NCBI GenBank assembly: GCA_963709485.1
Contig: CAVPWE010000001.1
Span: 310,001 to 374,000, forward strand
Source: JAXDBM01 sp963709485
GTDB taxonomy: Bacteria; Desulfobacterota; Syntrophia; Syntrophales; Fen-1087
Reading direction: 5' to 3'
Length of the DNA stretch: 64,000 nucleotides
The position numbers and the translations under genes were made by a program. Positions within the stretch are counted from its first letter, which is position 1. Each line of letters opens with the position of its first letter. Positions 1 to 8,843 of this stretch are shown here, in pieces. The notes beneath the pieces are model-generated. The model was not told where the DNA came from. It ran no database searches and saw nothing but the letters and a program-made list of their open reading frames with translations.

Positions 1-246
1 GGCGGCAGGCCCGAAAAGAGCGGATGGCTGGTCGGTATCAAGAAATGCGAATTTTTTGTTGACCGGATTCCCATTCATACCCGTCTGACCACGACCGTCC
101 GCAGGCTCTACGCCCTTGAGGCCTACGCTGTGTTTGCCGGGGAAGTGGCCTCGGAGTCCGCGCTCCTGAGCCGAGCGGAGCTGCAGGTCTTCCGGACCGG
201 AGCGGATCAAGGGTCGGGTGCGACCCCATTATTGCGGGAGCGTTGA
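1..246 (+). CDS. 3-hydroxyacyl-ACP dehydratase-like hotdog protein, C-terminal part
   Basis: The frame is open from base 1 to the TGA at 244-246 and gives 81 residues, so the start lies outside the window. The visible part has GWLVGIKKCEFF followed by alternating strand-like segments. I recognise this as the C-terminal half of small FabZ/ApeP-type dehydratases of polyene and fatty-acid clusters. These enzymes dehydrate the 3-hydroxyacyl-ACP made by a ketoreductase. The ketoreductase gene follows within six bases, which fits a KR/DH pair. The catalytic region is not in the window, so the assignment rests on the tail and on context. Confidence 0.6.
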   Translation, partial: GGRPEKSGWLVGIKKCEFFVDRIPIHTRLTTTVRRLYALEAYAVFAGEVASESALLSRAELQVFRTGADQGSGATPLLRER

Positions 247-251
247 ATTTC

Positions 252-980
252 ATGAGTGATCGGAAGGTTGCCATCGTGACAGGCGGCGCCAGGGGCATCG
301 GCCGGGCGATCGCCCTCGAGCTGGCCGGCGCCGGCTATTACATCGTTGTGAACTACCGGTCGAACGACCGGGCGGCGGAGGAAACCCTGGAGATGATCCG
401 GACGGCCGGCGGGGACGGCGAGTTGGCCCGTTTCGACGTGCGCGATGCCGCGGCCGCGGCCGGCTGCCTTCAGGACATCCTCTCCCGGTTTAAAAGCATC
501 GAAATTCTGGTCAACAATGCGGGGATCACCGCAGACGGCCTGTTTATCATGATGCCCGACCAGGACTGGAACAGCGTGGTCGACACGACCCTGAAGGGAT
601 TCTACAACGTCACAAAACCCGTGCTGAAGAGGATGCTTCGCAACAAGCGGGGTTCCGTCGTTTCCATATCCTCCGTGGCGGCGCTCGTCCCGAACCGGGG
701 CCAGGCCAATTATTCGGCGGCAAAGGGGGGGCTGATCGCCGCGAACCGCTCGATCGCCGCGGAAGTGGCCCGGATCGGTGTCCGGATGAATGTGGTTGCG
801 CCCGGCCTGATCGAGACGGAGATGATCAAGGACGCCCCGGTCGAGCGGATCAAGGACGTCATTCCCATGGCCCGGATCGGCAGGCCCGAAGAAGTGGCGA
901 AGGTGGTCCGCTTCCTCTGCTCGGAAGACGCCTCCTACATCACCGGCCAGGCCATCTCCGTCAACGGCGGCATGTTTTGA
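252..980 (+). CDS. 3-oxoacyl-ACP reductase, FabG-type SDR
   Basis: A 242-aa short-chain dehydrogenase. It has the Rossmann motif TGGARGIG near the N-terminus, NNAG in the middle, and the catalytic Ser and Tyr-x3-Lys in SISSVAAL and YSAAK. The C-terminus GQAISVNGGMF is typical of FabG. It should reduce 3-oxoacyl-ACP with NADPH in the cytosol. ATG 252 is preferred because it follows GGGAG at a usable distance. An in-frame TTG at 243 overlaps the upstream stop and would add three residues. Between a dehydratase and a LolA-like gene, it is probably the ketoreductase of the polyene cluster rather than the housekeeping FabG. Confidence 0.88.
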   Translation: MSDRKVAIVTGGARGIGRAIALELAGAGYYIVVNYRSNDRAAEETLEMIRTAGGDGELARFDVRDAAAAAGCLQDILSRFKSIEILVNNAGITADGLFIMMPDQDWNSVVDTTLKGFYNVTKPVLKRMLRNKRGSVVSISSVAALVPNRGQANYSAAKGGLIAANRSIAAEVARIGVRMNVVAPGLIETEMIKDAPVERIKDVIPMARIGRPEEVAKVVRFLCSEDASYITGQAISVNGGMF

Positions 981-1004
981 GGCCCGCCGGATCAGGCATT
1001 CACG

Positions 1005-1628
1005 ATGCGCATGCAGCTTCATTTCAAATGGTTCAGCCTCGCCCTGATTTCCGGATGTCTCCTGCTCGCCGGGTGGTCGGACAACTGGGAGCAGATTCGC
1101 CGCGAATCGGCCGGCATCCGCTCCGTCGCCGCACCCTTTACCCAAAAAAAGCGGATGAAGATACTGGCCAGGCCGCTCGTCTCCGAAGGGCAGTTCTTCT
1201 TCCAGAGCCCCGATTCGCTCCGGTGGGAATACACCGCTCCGGTCCGGAGCATCCTGCTGATGCACCGGGGGACGGTCCGCCGTTACCTCTTCTCGGGGGG
1301 CGCCTGGGCGGAGGAAACCGGAGACCGGCTTCAGGCCATGGGGGTGGTGATGCAGGAGATCAGCCAGTGGCTCCATGGCAGGTTCGATGAGAATCAGGCC
1401 TTTGCGGCCACGCTGGCGGGCGGGTCGCCGGCCCGGATCGTCCTCAGGCCCCGGGAGAAATCGCTGGCCCGCATGATCCAGCGCATTGAACTGACCCTTT
1501 CACCCCGGCCCGGCGTCATCCAATCCATCACCGTGATCGAGAGCGAAGACGCCGCTACGATCCTGGAATTCCGCGATGTAAAGATCAACCAGGCCCTCCC
1601 GGCCTCGCTTTTTCAGGGACTTCCATGA
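1005..1628 (+). CDS. LolA-like outer-membrane lipoprotein carrier of the polyene cluster
   Basis: A 207-aa protein with an N-terminal hydrophobic export signal, then FTQKKRMK and LRWEYTAP, which match the FTQ...LRWEY pattern of LolA-type carriers. The fold is a half beta-barrel that binds acyl chains in the periplasm. Aryl-polyene clusters encode such a paralogue beside their exporter and lipoprotein. A second, more canonical LolA lies at 53345-54013, so this copy is likely dedicated to the cluster. Its TGA overlaps the next ATG (ATGA at 1625-1628), which implies translational coupling. The transported lipid cannot be told from sequence. Confidence 0.75.
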   Translation: MRMQLHFKWFSLALISGCLLLAGWSDNWEQIRRESAGIRSVAAPFTQKKRMKILARPLVSEGQFFFQSPDSLRWEYTAPVRSILLMHRGTVRRYLFSGGAWAEETGDRLQAMGVVMQEISQWLHGRFDENQAFAATLAGGSPARIVLRPREKSLARMIQRIELTLSPRPGVIQSITVIESEDAATILEFRDVKINQALPASLFQGLP

Positions 1629-2356
1629 GCGGGAATTTCCTCCGGACGGAATCGCGGCTTGCGCGGCTTGCGCGGCTGCGGGCCCGGATCATCGGGCTGC
1701 TGACGGTTTCCCTGGCCCTGACGGCCTGCAGCAGCCTTCCGGAAATCCGGCCGTCCGCGGCGCCCGTTCAGGCGGATATTCGGGAGCGCTGCCGCTCCTT
1801 CTTTCCCGACGAACCCCATGCGCTGACCCATGCCATCGAAGCCAGGCTGCCCGATGCGTCCCGGTCTGCGGCCCTGGGCATCGTTCTCGTCGATCCCGCC
1901 CGGAAGATGGTCCACAGCGTCATCATGACCGTCGAGGGATTTGTCCTTTTTGAGGCGCGGCATCACGGGACCCTGGCGGTCAACCGGGCCGTCGGCCCCT
2001 TCGCCGAGCCGGATTTCGCGGAAAAGATCATGGCGGATGTCCGGCTCGTCTTTCTGCCGCCCCCGGGCCGGCTGACCGGTGCGGGCCTGCTGGAAAACGG
2101 CTTCCCCGTCTGCCGTTACGAGGACGATGAAGGCCTCGCGCGCGACGTGCTGGCCGGCCGCGACTTCGCGTGGGCCGTCCATCAGTACGACGGCAGCCGC
2201 CATCTCTCGCGCCGGGTCAGTGCCTACTCACGAAACGCGGCGGGAATGCCCGAAAGGATCGAGATTTCCCGCCTTCGATTCCCGCGCTACGGGCTGAAGC
2301 TGACGCTGCTGCAGGCGGAACGGCTCTCCGCCGACGATGAGCGGCTGAAGCCATGA
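1625..2356 (+). CDS. DUF3261-like lipoprotein
   Basis: A 243-aa protein. An arginine-rich start and hydrophobic stretch lead to a lipobox LTAC, so it is a predicted lipoprotein with the modified Cys near residue 36. The remainder is a beta-rich domain resembling the DUF3261 proteins of aryl-polyene clusters. The start is fixed by the ATGA overlap with the LolA-like gene. In known clusters this partner acts with the LolA-like protein and the MMPL exporter in moving the product to the outer membrane; its molecular role is not established. The family call is from pattern recognition, not a search. Confidence 0.62.
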   Translation: MSGNFLRTESRLARLARLRARIIGLLTVSLALTACSSLPEIRPSAAPVQADIRERCRSFFPDEPHALTHAIEARLPDASRSAALGIVLVDPARKMVHSVIMTVEGFVLFEARHHGTLAVNRAVGPFAEPDFAEKIMADVRLVFLPPPGRLTGAGLLENGFPVCRYEDDEGLARDVLAGRDFAWAVHQYDGSRHLSRRVSAYSRNAAGMPERIEISRLRFPRYGLKLTLLQAERLSADDERLKP

Positions 2357-2462
2357 TGCGGTTGTGTTCGCTGCCCGGGCATGTTATCCTGGCGGCCGGA
2401 GGCAGGCGGCGCAACGGGGAGAAGCCATCCGGATGCCGCTCCGGGCCGGGAGAAATCGAATC

Positions 2463-3719
2463 ATGAAATTCAGACTGATCTATCCGAAATGGAAAAAACT
2501 GGAACGGCAGACAGAATTCCACCTGCCGCCGCACGGCCCCGTTGTCTTCGCGGCCACGCTTCCCGAAGGGATCGACGTTGAATTCATCGATGAAAATGTC
2601 GAACCCCTGCCGGATGACGGCCATGCGGATTTCGTCGGCATTTCGATGATGCTGACCGCCCAGGTGAAGCGGGGATGGGCGATCGCGGACCGCTACCGGC
2701 AGCAGGGCGTCAAGGTCATCTGCGGCGGGATTGCCGCGATGCTTCATGCGGAGGAGACCGCGATGCACGCGGATTCTGTTTTCCTCGGGGAAGCGGAAGG
2801 GCGGATGGAAAAGGTCTTCGATGACTTCCGGCGCAACCGCCTGCAGAAAGTCTATGATTATCTGACCGATCACCCGCCGATCGAATCCGTCGGCACGGCC
2901 CGGCGGAGTATTCTGAACCGTGAGCTTTACAACTACAAGGGTGTGCAGATGGTCGATCTCGTCCATGCCTCGCGGGGGTGCCGCTTCAACTGCTATCCCT
3001 GCTGCGTGAGCTACCTCGGCGGCCGGAAGTTCAGGCCCCGACCCATTGACCGGGTCATGGAGGAGATGGCCGGCATCGACAACAACCGTCTTTTCATCGT
3101 GGACAATTCGCTGGCGCAGGACAAGGCCTGGGAACGCGACCTTTTCCGGGAGATGATCCCGCTCAGGAAAAAGTGGTGCTGCCACCCCATCGAGAACGAC
3201 GACGAGGTGCTGGCCCTGGCGGCGAGGGCCGGGGCCTGGTACGTCTATCAGGCCATTTTCGACACGTCCGATTACATCCGGGAACGGATTCGGCGCTACC
3301 ACGATTACGGCATCGGCGTCGAGGGAACCATTCTGCTCGGCATGGACCATCACACGGAGGAGTACATCCGGCGGCTGATCGATTTCCTCATGGAGGTCGA
3401 TCTTGATCTGGCGGAATTCACCGTGCTGACCCCGTTCCCGCATACGCGGACCTTCGAGGACCTCTCGCGGGAGGACCGGATCCTGTCCGGGGATTGGGAC
3501 GATTACACGACCGACAAGGTCGTTTTCAGGCCCAGGCAGATGTCGCCGGAAAAGCTGCAGGAGCTCTATGAAGGAGCATGGGACCGTTTCTACCGTGAGG
3601 AATCCCAGGGCATCAAGATGTACAAACTGTTCAAAAAAGTGATTGAAAAGGAGAAGGCCGACCAGACCTTTCGACCGCGGAAGAGGGAACTGGCCTTTCG
3701 CCGTTTCGGCAGCGGGTAG
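2463..3719 (+). CDS. B12-binding-domain radical SAM protein
   Basis: A 418-aa enzyme. Residues 1-130 look like a cobalamin-binding Rossmann domain (VGISMM, VICGGIAAML). A radical SAM core follows, with the CxxxCxxC [4Fe-4S] motif in SRGCRFNCYPC near residue 173, then a C-terminal domain. ATG 2463 follows GGGAGAAATC; the frame is open for 33 more codons upstream but without a good start. Relatives methylate unreactive carbons or rearrange lipids, with SAM and B12. It is the most unusual enzyme in this polyene-like operon and may tailor the chain, but no substrate can be assigned. Confidence 0.75.
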   Translation: MKFRLIYPKWKKLERQTEFHLPPHGPVVFAATLPEGIDVEFIDENVEPLPDDGHADFVGISMMLTAQVKRGWAIADRYRQQGVKVICGGIAAMLHAEETAMHADSVFLGEAEGRMEKVFDDFRRNRLQKVYDYLTDHPPIESVGTARRSILNRELYNYKGVQMVDLVHASRGCRFNCYPCCVSYLGGRKFRPRPIDRVMEEMAGIDNNRLFIVDNSLAQDKAWERDLFREMIPLRKKWCCHPIENDDEVLALAARAGAWYVYQAIFDTSDYIRERIRRYHDYGIGVEGTILLGMDHHTEEYIRRLIDFLMEVDLDLAEFTVLTPFPHTRTFEDLSREDRILSGDWDDYTTDKVVFRPRQMSPEKLQELYEGAWDRFYREESQGIKMYKLFKKVIEKEKADQTFRPRKRELAFRRFGSG

Positions 3720-3722
3720 ACG

Positions 3723-4136
3723 ATGGGCGAGAACAAGAGTTTTGAAATCCGGAAAAGAGTCCCCTTCTACGACCTCGACCCCATGCAGATTGTCTGGCAC
3801 GGGAACTACCTGAACTACTTCGAGGACGCCCGCCGGGCGATGCTCGATCACATGGGCGTCGACCTGTACCAGTATTACGAGAAGACAAGCACCATCTTTC
3901 CGATCATTCGGACGGCCACGAAGCACATCTACCCGCTTCGCTACGGGGACGAGTTCATCTGCAAGGCGACCATCGTCGACGCCCGGTTCAAGATCGTCGT
4001 GGATTTCGAGATCCGGCTGGCGGCGGACGAGAAGATATGCGCCCGGGGCCGGACGGAGCAGGTGGCCGTACTGACGCCGGCCATGGAGATCCTGCTCCGG
4101 ATCCCCGAAGAAATCCGCGCCGCGCTGGGATTCTGA
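3723..4136 (+). CDS. 4HBT-type acyl thioesterase
   Basis: A 137-aa hotdog protein of standard length. The segment YDLDPMQIVWHGNYLNYFE carries the catalytic Asp and the HxxY pattern of 4-hydroxybenzoyl-CoA / YbgC-type thioesterases. It would hydrolyse an acyl-CoA or acyl-ACP thioester in the cytosol. It starts three bases after the radical SAM stop and ends one base before the next ATG, so it is tightly operonic. In polyene clusters an equivalent enzyme may edit or release aberrant chains. Confidence 0.85.
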   Translation: MGENKSFEIRKRVPFYDLDPMQIVWHGNYLNYFEDARRAMLDHMGVDLYQYYEKTSTIFPIIRTATKHIYPLRYGDEFICKATIVDARFKIVVDFEIRLAADEKICARGRTEQVAVLTPAMEILLRIPEEIRAALGF

Positions 4137-4137
4137 C

Positions 4138-5898
4138 ATGGCCTCCGGTTTTCAGCAGGCCATCGTGGCCGGCGTCGAACGACTTTCCGCCTGGGCGGAC
4201 CTCCTGGACCGGATCAACGTGTTCCCCGCGGCCGACGGCGACACGGGGCGCAACCTGGTCGTCAGCCTCGCACCCCTGCGCCGGTCCGACGGGGACCGCG
4301 GCAAGGTTGCCCGGGCGCTGCTGCTGTCGGCGCGCGGGAACTCCGGAAACATCGCCAACCGCTTCATGACCGAATTCGTCCGGGCGGATTCCGCCGAGAC
4401 CCTTCGGACGGCCGCCGAACGGGGGTGCCGGCAGGCCTGGCAGGCCGTTCACGACCCGCGGCCCGGCACCATGCTGACCCTGTTTGATGCCCTGTCCGAG
4501 CTGCTGAATGAAAATGCCCATGTCCTCGAAGCGTCCTTCCGGGAAGAGGACCGGTGCGCCGAAAAGATGCTTCTGGAGGTGTGGGGTAAGAAAGTGCTGG
4601 GCCGCCTCGAGGAGACGGTCCGGTCCACGCCGGATTTCCTGCCCCGGCTGAAGGAAGCCGGCGTCGTCGATGCCGGCGCCCTGGGCATGTTCCTCTATTT
4701 CGAGGGCTTCTTCAGCAGGTTCCTCAGGATGGACGGCGAATTCCGCCCCGTCACGGCCGTCTTCCGGGATTCCCTCAGCATATCCAGCTCGTTTCAGGAG
4801 GAGGCCGAATCGGGATACTGCGTGGATGCCGTGCTGGACAGCGGACGGGAGGCGGAGGAGGCCGTCCGCAGGCTGTCCGCGGTGAGCGACAGCGTGATCG
4901 TCACCCGGGATTCCAATTACCTGAAGATCCATCTGCACACGGCTGCGCGGGAGGACGTCCGCAGCCGGATGGCTTCGCTCGGCGCCGTCGTGAAATGGGC
5001 GGATGACGATCTGGGTGCCCAGACGAAAAGCTTCCGGCAGCCCGGAATCCGTCAGGCCATTCACATCATGACCGACGCGGCGGGGTCGGTCACCCGGGAA
5101 GATGCCCGGTCGCTGGGGATCACACTCCTGGACAGCTATGTCACCAGCGGGGAGACCTGCCTGCCGGAAACGCACTTCGACCCGTCGGAAGTCTATGCCG
5201 GCATGCGCCGGGGGATCCGGGCCGTCACGTCGCAGGCATCCGTTTTCGAGCGGCACCAGCGCTACGAAAGCGTCCTCGGCCTCCATGAAAAAGTTCTCTA
5301 CCTCTGCGTCGGTTCGGTGTTCACGGGAAATTACGACGTCGCCACCCGGTGGAAAAAGACCCATGAACCCGGCGGCCGCCTGATCGTCCTCGATACGGCC
5401 GCGGCTTCCGGCCGGCTTGGCCTGATCGCCATGGCCGCCGCGAGGTTGTCCCTTCAAACGGGCGATCCGGAGGGGGTTGTCCGCTTCGCGAGGGAGGCCG
5501 CGGCGCGCTGCGAGGAATATATTTTTCTGGACAGGCTCGCGTATCTGGCCGCGGGCGGCCGCCTGTCCAGAACGGGCGCCTTCTTCGGGGACGTCCTTCA
5601 CATGAAGCCGGTCATCAGCCCCCTGGCCGAGGGGGCGAAAAAGGTCGGTGTTGTCAAGAACCGGGCGGGGCAGCTCGCCTTCGCCCTGGAACGGCTGGAT
5701 CGCGCGCTGCCGGCCAGCGGAAAGGCGCTCCTTCTGCTGGAGTATTCCGACAACCGCTCCTGGGTTGAAGAGACTGCCCGGCCGGAAATTGCGGGGCGTT
5801 ACCGGCATGCGGAGATCCTGGTCCGGCCCATCTCCCTGACCACGGGCGTGCACACCGGTCCGGGAACCTGGGGACTCGCCTTTCTGGCGGAACTGTGA
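4138..5898 (+). CDS. FakA-FakB-like fatty-acid kinase fusion (DhaL + middle + DegV)
   Basis: A 586-aa protein. Residues 1-180 form a DhaL/DAK2 ATP-binding domain (DGDTG at 33-37, then ARGNSGNI). Residues 215-300 resemble the FakA middle domain (IHLHTAAREDV). Residues 308-586 are a DegV/EDD lipid-binding fold (ITLLDSY, AGGRLSRTGA). In Firmicutes FakA phosphorylates a fatty acid bound to the separate protein FakB; here both are in one chain. The family assignment is strong. The activity is inferred: supplying or recycling acyl-phosphate for the polyene or lipid pathway. Similar fusions may exist elsewhere in Deltaproteobacteria. Confidence 0.78.
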   Translation: MASGFQQAIVAGVERLSAWADLLDRINVFPAADGDTGRNLVVSLAPLRRSDGDRGKVARALLLSARGNSGNIANRFMTEFVRADSAETLRTAAERGCRQAWQAVHDPRPGTMLTLFDALSELLNENAHVLEASFREEDRCAEKMLLEVWGKKVLGRLEETVRSTPDFLPRLKEAGVVDAGALGMFLYFEGFFSRFLRMDGEFRPVTAVFRDSLSISSSFQEEAESGYCVDAVLDSGREAEEAVRRLSAVSDSVIVTRDSNYLKIHLHTAAREDVRSRMASLGAVVKWADDDLGAQTKSFRQPGIRQAIHIMTDAAGSVTREDARSLGITLLDSYVTSGETCLPETHFDPSEVYAGMRRGIRAVTSQASVFERHQRYESVLGLHEKVLYLCVGSVFTGNYDVATRWKKTHEPGGRLIVLDTAAASGRLGLIAMAAARLSLQTGDPEGVVRFAREAAARCEEYIFLDRLAYLAAGGRLSRTGAFFGDVLHMKPVISPLAEGAKKVGVVKNRAGQLAFALERLDRALPASGKALLLLEYSDNRSWVEETARPEIAGRYRHAEILVRPISLTTGVHTGPGTWGLAFLAEL

Positions 5899-5909
5899 GG
5901 AATGGAGCG

Positions 5910-6713
5910 ATGCCAGACCAGACCGGCGCAGCGTCCGCTGCCTGCGGAGCGGAAGGATTCAAGGCGGTTCCCGGCGGCCGGGGGCCGTCAGCGGCCGAAT
6001 TCCGCTGCGCCCTGATCATCCCCCTGTACAACCATGAGGAAAAAGTTGCCGATGTCGTCCGGGAGGGGTTGAAGCTGGGATGGCCGGTGTTCGTCGTCGA
6101 TGACGGATCGACGGATTCCTCCTGCGAGCGGATCCGGTCGATCGGCGGGATCACGATTCTGCGCCATCGGGCCAATGAAGGCAAGGGCGCGGCTATTCGA
6201 ACGGGCTTTGCAGCCGCCGCGCGGGTGGCCGGCTGGGCGGTCACGATCGACGCCGACGGGCAGCATCGTCCCGAGGATGCACTGCAGCTCTTGCAGGCGA
6301 TTCCCGTGAATCAGCGGCCCATTGTCGTCGGCCGGCGTGAAGGGATGCTCGGCCCCGGCATTCCCTGGACGAGCCGCTTCGGCCGGCAGTTTTCGAACTT
6401 CTGGGTCCGGCTTTCCGGCGGCCCCCGCCTGAACGACTCGCAGAGCGGCATGCGTCTCTACCCCCTGCCGGAGGCCATGAATCTGAACGTCCGGGCGCGG
6501 CGTTTCCAGTTCGAGGTGGAGATCCTGGTCCGGGCGCATTGGCAGGGAATGCCCGTCATCGAGGCCCCCGTCCGGGTCACTTATCGGCCGGGGTCGGGGC
6601 GGGTGAGCCACTTCCGCCCCTTTGTCGATTTCATGCGGAATTCGGAGACCTTCACCCGTCTGATCTTCATGCGGATCCTGGTCCCCTCTTTTATCAGGAG
6701 AAAATGTCGGTGA
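5910..6713 (+). CDS. GT2 family glycosyltransferase
   Basis: A 267-aa protein with a GT-A core: ALIIPLYN, VVDDGSTD (nucleotide-sugar binding) and the metal-binding DADGQHRPED. It has no long C-terminal membrane domain, so it is probably a soluble or peripheral transferase acting at the inner membrane. ATG 5910 has GAGG nine bases upstream; an in-frame GTG at 5895 would overlap the previous stop. Its last codons overlap the next gene. GT2 enzymes are normal members of aryl-polyene clusters, where they are thought to help attach or decorate the polyene head group. Confidence 0.82.
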   Translation: MPDQTGAASAACGAEGFKAVPGGRGPSAAEFRCALIIPLYNHEEKVADVVREGLKLGWPVFVVDDGSTDSSCERIRSIGGITILRHRANEGKGAAIRTGFAAAARVAGWAVTIDADGQHRPEDALQLLQAIPVNQRPIVVGRREGMLGPGIPWTSRFGRQFSNFWVRLSGGPRLNDSQSGMRLYPLPEAMNLNVRARRFQFEVEILVRAHWQGMPVIEAPVRVTYRPGSGRVSHFRPFVDFMRNSETFTRLIFMRILVPSFIRRKCR

Positions 6714-7930
6714 CGGAGCGGCAGCCCACGACTTTTCACGAACCGGTTCGCAGGACGCCGAAGGAGGAGCTCGACGGCCGTGCAAGGGCGCTGCAGCGTC
6801 ACATGGCGCAGGCGGGCATCGACGGCGCGCTCATCGTACAGAACGCGGATCTCCTCTACTTCGCCGGCACGGTGCAGCCCTCCTTTCTTTTCATCCCTTC
6901 CGCGGGCGAGCCGCTCCTCTGCGCGCGGAAGAATCCGGTGCGCGCACGGGAGGAATCGCTGCTGAAACATATTGTCCCGGTGGACAGCCCCCGCGACCTG
7001 CCGGGGCTCCTGGCCGGCTGCGGCGTGAAGCGGATGGGCAGCCTGGGGATGGAGCTCGACGTCCTTCCGGCAAACCTGGCCGCCCGTTTTCAGAAACTCC
7101 TGGCGCCGGACGGGGTCGTCGACATCTCTCCCTCCGTTCAGGCCGTCCGGGCCGTGAAGAGCGCCTATGAAATCGGTCTCATCGGAGAGGCTGCGACGAT
7201 GGCCGACTTTATGCTCGGGACGGCAAGGGGTTCCCTCCGCGAAGGGATGACCGAACTGGAACTGGCCGGCCGGATCGAGGCATCGGCACGGGCGCGCGGG
7301 CACCAGGGATTTGTGCGGATGCGGGCCTTCAACCAGGAGATCTACTGGGGATACCTGATATCGGGACCGGACTCCGCGTCGCCCGCCTTCATCGACACGA
7401 CGTCGGGCGGCAGGGGCGTGAGCGTTGCCTTTCCGTCGGGCGCAGGGCCGCGCCGGATCGGCCGGCAGGAGCCGGTCATCTTCGACCTCGTCGGCATTGC
7501 GGAAGGATACAACAGCGACCAGACCCGGACCCTCTGCTTGGGGCCGCTTCCCGCGACGCTTGACAAAGCCCTCAAAGTGTCGTTGGATATCCTGCACGCC
7601 CTGGCGGGCATGGCCGGGCCGGGGGTTCCCGCGGGCGAGCTGTTCCGGAAAGCCGGGCAGGTCGCCGCGGCATCCGGGCTGGAGGAGCACTTCATGGGCC
7701 ACGGCAGGGAAAAGGCCCTCTTCTGCGGTCATGGCATCGGCATCGAACTGGACGAGCTGCCGGTGCTGGCAAAAGGAAACCGGACGCCGCTCGCCCCGGG
7801 GATGGTCTTCACCATCGAACCCAAATTCGCCTTTCCCGGCATCGGCGCGGTCGGTGTCGAGGACAATTTCGCCGTGACGGAGGACGGGGTGCAGCGGCTG
7901 ACCGTATCGAATTACGACGTGGAGGTGTAG
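6704..7930 (+). CDS. M24 (aminopeptidase P / creatinase fold) metallopeptidase-like protein
   Basis: A 408-aa protein with an N-terminal creatinase-type domain and a C-terminal pita-bread domain. All five expected metal ligands appear: Asp in IFDLVG, Asp in SDQTRT, His in GHGIGIELDE, Glu in TIEPKF and Glu in GVEDNF. ATG 6704 follows AGGAGAAA and overlaps the GT2 gene by ten bases. Xaa-Pro peptidases hydrolyse X-Pro bonds, but the fold also includes creatinases and lyases. Its role in a lipid cluster is unclear. Confidence 0.85.
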   Translation: MSVTERQPTTFHEPVRRTPKEELDGRARALQRHMAQAGIDGALIVQNADLLYFAGTVQPSFLFIPSAGEPLLCARKNPVRAREESLLKHIVPVDSPRDLPGLLAGCGVKRMGSLGMELDVLPANLAARFQKLLAPDGVVDISPSVQAVRAVKSAYEIGLIGEAATMADFMLGTARGSLREGMTELELAGRIEASARARGHQGFVRMRAFNQEIYWGYLISGPDSASPAFIDTTSGGRGVSVAFPSGAGPRRIGRQEPVIFDLVGIAEGYNSDQTRTLCLGPLPATLDKALKVSLDILHALAGMAGPGVPAGELFRKAGQVAAASGLEEHFMGHGREKALFCGHGIGIELDELPVLAKGNRTPLAPGMVFTIEPKFAFPGIGAVGVEDNFAVTEDGVQRLTVSNYDVEV

Positions 7931-7939
7931 CGCAACGAC

Positions 7940-8719
7940 ATGAAGGACCTGATCCGAGACCTTGCGGAGGAATATGAATCGCTGGACGGCGTCGTCGCGT
8001 CACTTGCGCAGGACCAGTGGGATCGGGAAACGCCTTTCGCCTCGTGGACCGTCCGCGACGAAATCAGCCATCTGGCCTTCTTCGACGGCGCTGCCCGTCT
8101 GACGGCCACGGATCCGGACGGATTTTCACGGCATCTGGCGGAGCTGGCAAACCTGACGGACCCCTTCGAGGACACCCTGGCAAAGGGCCGGGCCCTCTCC
8201 ACGTCGGCGCTCCTGTCCTGGTGGCGCGCCGAAAGAAAAGGTCTCCTCGGCGCCCTTTCGCCGCTGGATCCGAAAACCCGCCTGGCCTGGTATGGCCCTC
8301 CGATGAGCGCCCGCTCCCTGGCCACGTCCCGCATCATGGAGACCTGGGCCCACGGCCAGGACATCCTGGACGCCCACGGCCGGACCCGCTTTCCGACGGA
8401 CCGGCTCCGGCACATCGCCCACCTCGGGGTCAGCACCTTCTCCTGGAGTTTTCTGAACCGGGGGATGACGCCGCCCTCCGCAGCGGTCCGCGTTGAGCTT
8501 GCCGGCCCGTCCGGCGAACGGTGGTCCTGGGGTCCGCCGGAAGCGGCGGATTACGTCCGCGGGAATGCCGAAGATTTCTGCCTGGTCGTCACCCAGCGCC
8601 GGCATCCGGACGATACGGCCCTGGAAACGACGGGCGCCTCCGCGAGGCAATGGATGCGGGTGGCGCAGGCCTTTGCCGGACCGCCCGCCGAAGGCCCGAA
8701 GCCGGGACAATTTGCATGA
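7940..8719 (+). CDS. DinB-fold metal-binding protein (TIGR03084-like)
   Basis: A 259-aa protein. The N-terminal four-helix bundle has SWTVRDEISHLAFFD and later ETWAHGQDI, giving a His-based metal site of the DinB/mycothiol-dependent maleylpyruvate isomerase fold. The C-terminal third resembles the smaller domain of TIGR03084 proteins. Relatives are thiol-dependent transferases or isomerases, but no substrate is known for this subgroup. It starts nine bases after the M24 gene and is followed by about 120 bases before the KS gene. Confidence 0.68.
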   Translation: MKDLIRDLAEEYESLDGVVASLAQDQWDRETPFASWTVRDEISHLAFFDGAARLTATDPDGFSRHLAELANLTDPFEDTLAKGRALSTSALLSWWRAERKGLLGALSPLDPKTRLAWYGPPMSARSLATSRIMETWAHGQDILDAHGRTRFPTDRLRHIAHLGVSTFSWSFLNRGMTPPSAAVRVELAGPSGERWSWGPPEAADYVRGNAEDFCLVVTQRRHPDDTALETTGASARQWMRVAQAFAGPPAEGPKPGQFA

Positions 8720-8843
8720 AAAGCCCGATGACCTTCCCGCCTCCCCCGCGGTCCGCACACATGACCCTGCATCCCGGCGGTTCGCGCACGGGCAGCCTCC
8801 GGGTCCTTTCATCTTAAAACCGTTTCTTGCCGGCGGGTGGAGC

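Noticed and set aside
207..1376. Long minus-strand open frame (389 codons) opposite the ketoreductase
   Set aside because: It is antisense to a gene with complete SDR motifs, is rich in Arg/Gly/Pro/His as GC-rich shadows are, and has no recognised motif.
2217..4139. Long minus-strand open frame (640 codons) opposite the radical SAM and thioesterase genes
   Set aside because: Shadow of two well supported plus-strand genes; composition is typical of antisense frames.
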